A stretch of 64,000 bases of DNA from NCBI RefSeq assembly GCF_000337515.1, contig NZ_AOIQ01000008.1, positions 39,948 through 103,947 on the forward strand, in the 5' to 3' direction. Position 1 is the first letter of the stretch; each line of letters begins with the position of its first letter. The stretch comes from Halovivax asiaticus JCM 14624. Lineage in GTDB: Archaea; Halobacteriota; Halobacteria; Halobacteriales; Natrialbaceae. The position numbers were made by a program, and so were the translations under genes. Below are positions 59,126 through 64,000 of this stretch, one piece after another. Below the pieces are notes generated by a model, which was given only the letters and a program-made list of their open reading frames with translations, ran no database searches and had not been told where the DNA came from.

Positions 59126-59832
59126 GCGGCTTCGTCGACATCGTCTGGATCGCGTTCGTCGCCCAGCTCCTCGCGCTCCCCGGTGAGAAGGGGCAACTCG
59201 TCATCGCCAGTCTCGCAACCAAGTACAATCCGTACATGGTCGTCGCCGGCGCGGCGACGGCGTTCGGCGGCTGGACCGCGATCGAGATCCTTCTCGGAAG
59301 TGCCCTCGAAGGGGCCCTTCCCGCCGGCTATCTCGACGCCATCACCGCCGGCCTGTTCGTCGTCTTCGCCGTCTGGATCCTGTACGCCTCGAACGGGAAC
59401 GAGACCAGCGACGCGCAAGCCGACGGGGCAGACGCGGCCAGCGACTTCGCCACGACCGACGGTGGCGTCCAGGCCGGTGCGAATCCACACACCGATGGTG
59501 GCCACGCCGGCTCACGGCTCGAATCGGTTGTCCCTAAGGGGTACCGCGGATTCGGTCCGGCGTTCTCCCTGATGGTCGTCGGCGAGTTCGGCGACAAGAC
59601 CCAGCTCGTCACCATCGGGCTGGCCGCCCAGTACGGCGTGACGTCCGCGATCTGGATCGGCGAGATGCTCGCGATCGTCCCGGTGAGCCTGGCGACGGCG
59701 CTGCTCATCGACCGGAGCGCCCACCGGGTCGATCGGACGTGGCTCCACCGGATCGCGGCCGGGATCTTCCTCCTCTTCGCCCTCGACATCGTCGCCAGTT
59801 ACACGATCGGGGTCTCGTTCTTGCCGCTGTGA
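59122..59832 (+). CDS. TMEM165/GDT1 family cation exporter
   Basis: A 236-residue membrane protein with six membrane segments in two repeats. The family motif E.GDK(T/S) is present in the second repeat (LMVVGEFGDKTQLVTIGLA), but the first has LLALPGEKGQLVIAS, where the acidic position moved to E in PGEKG. The central acidic loop (residues 95-140) is Asp/Ala-rich. The family moves Ca2+, Mn2+ or H+ across membranes. The ion here is unknown. I start at the ATG at 59122; the overlap with an upstream 29-codon frame suggests coupling. Confidence 0.82.
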   Translation: MSGFVDIVWIAFVAQLLALPGEKGQLVIASLATKYNPYMVVAGAATAFGGWTAIEILLGSALEGALPAGYLDAITAGLFVVFAVWILYASNGNETSDAQADGADAASDFATTDGGVQAGANPHTDGGHAGSRLESVVPKGYRGFGPAFSLMVVGEFGDKTQLVTIGLAAQYGVTSAIWIGEMLAIVPVSLATALLIDRSAHRVDRTWLHRIAAGIFLLFALDIVASYTIGVSFLPL

Positions 59833-59980
59833 GTTATCGGGGTGGTCACGCGTCCCTCCAGCGGGCATCCTTCAGGGGAATCGTCCGCGGGTGAAAGAGC
59901 AGTCGAAAGTGCGTCGAGTGATGGCAGTCACCGACACAAGCGGCACTCATCGGGACCCGATTCAGACCGTCGCGACGACG

Positions 59981-62017
59981 TCACACGCCCCAGATGGCGA
60001 CGATACCGATCGACGTGACGACCGAGAGCAACAGCTGGAGCGGGCCGCCGACCCGAAGGAAGTCGGTGAACTCGTACTGCCCAGGACCGTACACCATCAG
60101 GTTGGTCTGGTAGCCGACCGGTGTCGAGAACGACGTCGCCGCGGCGAACGTCACCGCGAGCAAGAACGGGTACGGTGCGGCGCCGAGGCTCGTCGCGGTA
60201 TCCACGGCGATCGGCGCCATCAAAACGATCGTCGCGACGGGCGTGATGACGTTCGCGAGCACCCCGGTCGCGAGATAACACAGGAACAGGATCCCCGCGT
60301 GCGGGAGGTACGATGCCGTCCCGCCGAGCGCACCCGCGATGACCGCCGACCCGCCCGTCGCCTCGAGTGCGATCCCCAGCGGTAAGACGCCGGCGAGGAG
60401 GAACACCACGTTCCACGAGACCGCGTCGTAGGCATCGCTCGTCGAGAGACAGCCGGTGACGACCATGCAGAAGACGCCGGCCAGCGCCGAGATCACGATC
60501 GGGACCAGTCCCAGTGCGGCCGCGCCGATCACGCCCGCCATGATCGCCACCGCGACCGGCGTCTTCGGCGAGAGGGACGCCCGTTCAGTCGAGTCGTCTT
60601 CGAGCAATCGGTCGAGGACGTCCTCGTCGACGACGACCAGGTCCGCCCCGTCGCCGAAGTAATCGACGGTCTCGGGAACGGTCTGGACCAGGAGTAGATC
60701 ACCGGGCTGCAGCCGCTGTTCGCCCAGGCCAGTGCGGAGCAACTCGCCGTCGCGGCGGATCGCGAGCACCGTCGTCCGGTAGACCTCTCGGAGGTGTGAA
60801 TCGGCCAGGCGCTCGCCGGCGAACGACGATTCCGGTGGGACGACGGCCTTCGCGAGCACGTCGTCGCTCGCGGCCGCCTCGAACGTCTCTTCCGTAACCG
60901 ATCGACGGACCAGTTGCGATAGTCCCTGATTACCGACGAAGCGATTGACCGCTTGCAACGTTCCATGGACGGTGAGGACGTCGTCCGCCTCGATCCGTGT
61001 GTCCGGGCTGACCGACGCGAACGAGACCGCGTCGTCGGCACCCGAACCGGCCGAAGCCGGCGGCGAATCGGAGTGTTCCGCGATGGCCCCGGCGTGTCCG
61101 GGACGATCGGTCGTGTGGGTGTCACCGGTCGCATCGGCCGCCGTCAGTGGGTGTTCGGTCGGTGGCTCGCTGGCGGCCGTCCCGCTCGACACCGCCTCAT
61201 CGTACGTCAGTTCGGGGCCGTCCTCGCGTCGCAACTGGAGGATGCGTATCTTCGCCTCCGATCGCGATTCGAGCTCGCCGACGGTCGACCCGATGGCGGA
61301 TGCGTCCGGGCGCACACGAACCTGGGTGAGGTGGTCCTGGAGGTCGAACTCGTCGACGAGGTCCCCCTCGATGGGCGCTCGTCCGGGTGTCAACCAGCGG
61401 CCGACCGTCATGAGGTACGCGAGTCCGACCACGAGGATCACGACGCCCAGCGCGCTGAACTCGAACAACCCGATGGGGTCGCGGCCGACGAGTTCCACGG
61501 CGAACTCGCTCGCGAGCAGGTTCGTCGACGTCCCGATGAGCGTCAGCGTGCCCCCGAGGATGGCCGCGTACGAAAGCGGTAGGAGGAGTTTCGAGGGCGA
61601 CATTCTTGTCTTCTGCGCGAGTTCCGAGATCATCGGGATGAAGACGGCCACGATCGGCGTGTTGTTGACGAACCCCGCGAGGGGACCGGTGGTCACGATC
61701 GTGGCCGCGAGCGCACGCGTCTCGCTGCCGCGGGCGAAGCGCGCGAGCGAGAGGCCCAGTCGCTGGACGAGACCCGTTTGTTGGATGCCCGCGCTCAACA
61801 TGTACATCGCGACGATGGTGATCGTCGCCGTGCTGGCGAAGCCGGAGATGGCGTCGCCAGCCGACACACCGGTCAGCGGTTCGAGGACGGCGAGTGAGAC
61901 CAGCACGCCGATCGCAGTCACGTCGGTCGGGATGGCCTCCGTGACGAACAGGACCAGCGTGACAGCGATCAGGGCAAAGACGACGAGGGCACCGGTCGAG
62001 AGGACGGGATCGGTCAT
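59981..62017 (-). CDS. SLC13-family anion transporter with two TrkA-C domains
   Basis: A 678-residue transporter. N-terminal membrane half: ATITIVAMYMLSAGIQQTGL, AGFVNNTPIVAVFIPM (the SLC13 hairpin) and GTLTLIGTSTNLLASEFAV. Two cytoplasmic TrkA-C (RCK_C) domains follow (VRVRPDASAIGSTVGELESR and VVPPESSFAGERLADSHLRE), with a Ser/Asp-rich loop in the first. The C-terminal membrane half has VSWNVVFLLAGVLPLGIALE and SFSTPVGYQTNLMVYGPGQY. The layout is that of DASS/SLC13 permeases of the YbiR/SdcS type. Substrate unknown, perhaps sulfate or dicarboxylate. The start is ambiguous (ATGs at 62017, 62035, 62059). Confidence 0.88.
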   Translation of the reverse strand: MTDPVLSTGALVVFALIAVTLVLFVTEAIPTDVTAIGVLVSLAVLEPLTGVSAGDAISGFASTATITIVAMYMLSAGIQQTGLVQRLGLSLARFARGSETRALAATIVTTGPLAGFVNNTPIVAVFIPMISELAQKTRMSPSKLLLPLSYAAILGGTLTLIGTSTNLLASEFAVELVGRDPIGLFEFSALGVVILVVGLAYLMTVGRWLTPGRAPIEGDLVDEFDLQDHLTQVRVRPDASAIGSTVGELESRSEAKIRILQLRREDGPELTYDEAVSSGTAASEPPTEHPLTAADATGDTHTTDRPGHAGAIAEHSDSPPASAGSGADDAVSFASVSPDTRIEADDVLTVHGTLQAVNRFVGNQGLSQLVRRSVTEETFEAAASDDVLAKAVVPPESSFAGERLADSHLREVYRTTVLAIRRDGELLRTGLGEQRLQPGDLLLVQTVPETVDYFGDGADLVVVDEDVLDRLLEDDSTERASLSPKTPVAVAIMAGVIGAAALGLVPIVISALAGVFCMVVTGCLSTSDAYDAVSWNVVFLLAGVLPLGIALEATGGSAVIAGALGGTASYLPHAGILFLCYLATGVLANVITPVATIVLMAPIAVDTATSLGAAPYPFLLAVTFAAATSFSTPVGYQTNLMVYGPGQYEFTDFLRVGGPLQLLLSVVTSIGIVAIWGV

Positions 62018-62595
62018 CGATCCGAACCCGGCCATCGACACCGCTGCCCAGCCCGGCACGGCGTCCGGAGCGGACGGGGTTGCAGGCTCAACGATTCGGC
62101 GTGACGAGCGAACGAACGCACAGGAGACGGTGCGCGCGGGCCCCCAAAACAGTTTGGGTGCACGACTGTCGCCGAACCCGACCCGTGTGCGGGGCTCCGA
62201 TTGTTCCCCTCACAACTGACGACTCCGGTCGATGATGTTCCCCCTCACGACTGACGTTCCACTCCCCACGTATCTTCACGCGTAACGATCCCGTGGCCGC
62301 TCTACCAGCCTGGCCGCACCTCCCGGCCGGGTCGGCCCTCGCACTGCTGTCCTGCGATCCAGCGGATGTGTGGACCAGCTATCCCGGCGGTAGGCATCCG
62401 ATACGGGCGCGGACGATCAGCTGGAGCGGTTCCGCGATCCCTCAGCGACAGACTCTCCCGTCAGCGACGGAATCCACCCGTATTTCGACCGGACGAAACC
62501 GTCATTACTGACGGCTGGCGAGCGGAAAACCTGGGTTTCGCGTGGAACGATATCGTCCATTTATAGACACGACTCACCCGGGAAGTGAGGGAGAC
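62018..62595. other. Long divergent intergenic region
   Basis: About 580 nt between the SLC13 gene (leftward) and the sugar dehydrogenase gene (rightward). I see no gene. It contains a 20-nt direct repeat (62202-62221 and 62236-62256). A TATA-like TTTATAGA near 62561-62568 lies 28-35 nt before the ATG at 62596 and probably drives it, leaderless or nearly so. Confidence 0.5.
62202..62256 (+). repeat. Imperfect 20-nt direct repeat
   Basis: TGTTCCCCTCACAACTGACG (62202-62221) recurs as TGTTCCCCCTCACGACTGACG (62236-62256), with one extra C and one A/G change. The pair lies in the divergent region and could be a binding site for a shared regulator; the spacing centre to centre is about 34-35 nt. 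Confidence 0.45.
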
Positions 62596-64000
62596 ATGAC
62601 CCACTCATCATCCGGGCGAGACGGACAGCGAAGGCGCAGGAATTCGTCGCGACGGCGCTTCCTGCAAGTGACTGCCGCAACCGGAGCGGTCGCGAGTATC
62701 TCAGGCGTCAGCGTCGCGCAAGACGACGACAACGAGACGGACGACAGCGACGCGAGCGACGCGCAGGCCGACGAGATCGTGACCGACGGCCCGACGATCG
62801 GTCTTGAACTCGTCGGCGAGGGCTTCACCTCGCCGGTCGGATTCGAGGTCGCACCGGACGACGAGGACCGATACTTCGTCGTCGATCAACTCGGCCAGAT
62901 CCACGTACTGGAAGGGGCCTCGAACGGCGATGGCGGCCCGCTCCAGCTTCGGGACGAACCGTTCCTCGACGTGAGCGACCGGATAGTGGAAGTAAGCGGC
63001 GGCACGGGCGAGTTCGACGAGCGAGGGTTGCTCGGACTCGCGTTCCACCCGGACTTCCAGGAGAACGGGCGGTTCTTCGTCCGCTACAGCGCGCCACCGG
63101 ATGAGGACACGCCTGACGACTACGACCACACGGCAATCCTCTCGGAGTTCACCACCGCTGACGACGAGCACTCGACCGCGGACCCCGAGTCCGAAGAGAT
63201 ACTGCTCGAAGTGCCGGAGCCACAGTTCAACCACAACGCCGGCGCCGTGCTCTTCGGGCCGGACGGCTACCTCTACGTCCCCCTCGGCGACGGTGGAGAC
63301 GCCGACGACACCGGTCTCGGCCACGTCGAAGACTGGTACGACGAGAACGCAGGCGGCAACGGCCAGAACACGACTGACACCCTCCTCGGCGGGATCCATC
63401 GGATCGATGTCGACGCCGATGGCGACGGTGACCGGCCGTACGGCATCCCCGACGACAACCCGTTCGTCGATAGCGACGAGGGGTTCGACGAGTACTACGC
63501 GTGGGGGCTTCGCAACCCGTGGCGCGCTTCGTTCGACAGCGACGGGAACTTCTACGTCGCCGACGTGGGGCAGAACCTCTTCGAGGAAGTCAACATCGTC
63601 GAGAACGGCGGCAACTACGGGTGGAACGTCAAGGAGGGGATCGAGTGCTTCAGCACCGAGAACCCGGGCGAACCCGGCGACGAGTGTCCGAGTTCGACCC
63701 CCGAAGACGTCCGCGGCGGCGAGCCGTTACTCGACCCGGTGATCCAGTATCCGCACCTGGTGGGCGACGAGGTCCTCGGCATCTCGATCACCGGCGGCTA
63801 CGTCTACGAGGGCGGCGCGGTCTCCGAACTCGAGGGGATGTACGTCTACGGCGACTGGAGCCGTTCGTTCGGGACGCCGAACGGCTCGCTGTTCGCCTCG
63901 CCGGTCGAGGAGTACGAACCTTCGTCCGACCGAACCGAGGACGAGCTCTGGGAGATCCAGGAACTCTCGGTCAGCGATTCGGCGAACGATCGGATCAACC
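62596..64000 (+). CDS. Tat-exported PQQ-dependent sugar dehydrogenase (GluSorbDH family), N-terminal part
   Basis: The visible 468 residues start with a twin-arginine signal (RNSSRRRFLQVTAATGAV, then ASISGVSVAQ). An acidic stretch follows, then the beta-propeller of soluble aldose/glucose dehydrogenases: LVGEGFTSPVGFEVAPDDED, RGLLGLAFHPDFQENGRFFV, FNHNAGAVLFGPDGYLYVPL, GDGGDADDTGLGHVEDW, EYYAWGLRNPWRASFDSDGN and VADVGQNLFEEVNIVENGGN. His and Asn ligand positions (HNAG, GLRNPWR) fit a PQQ site. It acts extracellularly on sugars. The gene continues past the window edge. Confidence 0.9.
   Translation, partial: MTHSSSGRDGQRRRRNSSRRRFLQVTAATGAVASISGVSVAQDDDNETDDSDASDAQADEIVTDGPTIGLELVGEGFTSPVGFEVAPDDEDRYFVVDQLGQIHVLEGASNGDGGPLQLRDEPFLDVSDRIVEVSGGTGEFDERGLLGLAFHPDFQENGRFFVRYSAPPDEDTPDDYDHTAILSEFTTADDEHSTADPESEEILLEVPEPQFNHNAGAVLFGPDGYLYVPLGDGGDADDTGLGHVEDWYDENAGGNGQNTTDTLLGGIHRIDVDADGDGDRPYGIPDDNPFVDSDEGFDEYYAWGLRNPWRASFDSDGNFYVADVGQNLFEEVNIVENGGNYGWNVKEGIECFSTENPGEPGDECPSSTPEDVRGGEPLLDPVIQYPHLVGDEVLGISITGGYVYEGGAVSELEGMYVYGDWSRSFGTPNGSLFASPVEEYEPSSDRTEDELWEIQELSVSDSANDRIN

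Noticed and set aside
1-64000. CRISPR arrays, complete insertion sequences, prophage and tRNA genes
   Set aside because: I searched by eye for regular repeat-spacer units, transposase motifs, phage structural genes and tRNA cloverleafs and found none that could be supported.

Overview
The window is chromosomal DNA of a halophilic archaeon (class Halobacteria). The proteins are strongly acidic, GC is high with G/C-ending codons, and many families are typical of haloarchaea: HTH-10 (bacterio-opsin activator) regulator, DICT sensor, amphi-Trp domain, SPW repeats, AglJ, DUF5798, DUF5789-like, Tat-exported lipoproteins and Rnp4/YhbY. GTG starts, leaderless promoters and ATGA/GTGA stop-start overlaps are common. 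I cannot fix the genus; Natrialbales is a guess. I saw no tRNA, rRNA, CRISPR array or intact insertion sequence. One stable RNA, the SRP (7S) RNA, lies on the minus strand near 44.5-44.8 kb.

Layout. 0-1.7 kb: iron uptake (FecCD permease, truncated by the window edge, and a conserved neighbour), each with an upstream DtxR/IdeR-type iron box. 1.9-11.4 kb: small membrane proteins, an AhpD-like protein with a DUF1059 partner, a Tat-exported Cys-rich small protein, a SOUL heme protein, a DICT/HTH pair, a thiolase, a frameshifted HdeD gene, and a TauE permease with an alpha/beta hydrolase. 11.5-15.0 kb: a minus-strand array that looks like a polymorphic toxin locus. A putative toxin heads it, overlaps the first of three tandem paralogous small proteins by 4 nt, and is followed by a colicin-D-type immunity protein, a SUKH (SMI1/KNR4) immunity protein and an unknown protein. 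15.4-18.6 kb: an AT-rich island with a DUF6414-like protein, membrane proteins, small zinc-ribbon genes and a structured inverted-repeat element.

18.6-34.4 kb: PEBP and flavodoxin genes between two DUF7557-like small genes, a four-CBS protein with an HPF-like tail, ZIP transporter, S9 peptidase, GNAT with a long acidic linker, MFS, a TetR-MATE operon with a visible operator, a rhodanese-type sulfurtransferase and a sodium:solute symporter with a small membrane partner. 34.5-44.1 kb: small zinc and BsuPI proteins, DUF2797, two large family-5 solute-binding lipoproteins whose domain order appears circularly permuted, an Aur1-like PAP2 protein coupled to one of them, Rnp4-YhbY, an EamA exporter and an HTH-10 regulator.

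44.4-64 kb: SRP RNA, DUF5798, cysteine synthase, AglJ, amphi-Trp, a nucleotide-pyrophosphatase-type phosphatase, aroA, M24 peptidase, prephenate dehydrogenase coupled to an Rsm22-like methyltransferase, surE, a lipoprotein, a GDT1-type cation exporter, an SLC13/TrkA-C transporter and a truncated Tat-exported sugar dehydrogenase. The strongest candidates for new biology are the toxin/immunity array and the permuted solute-binding proteins.
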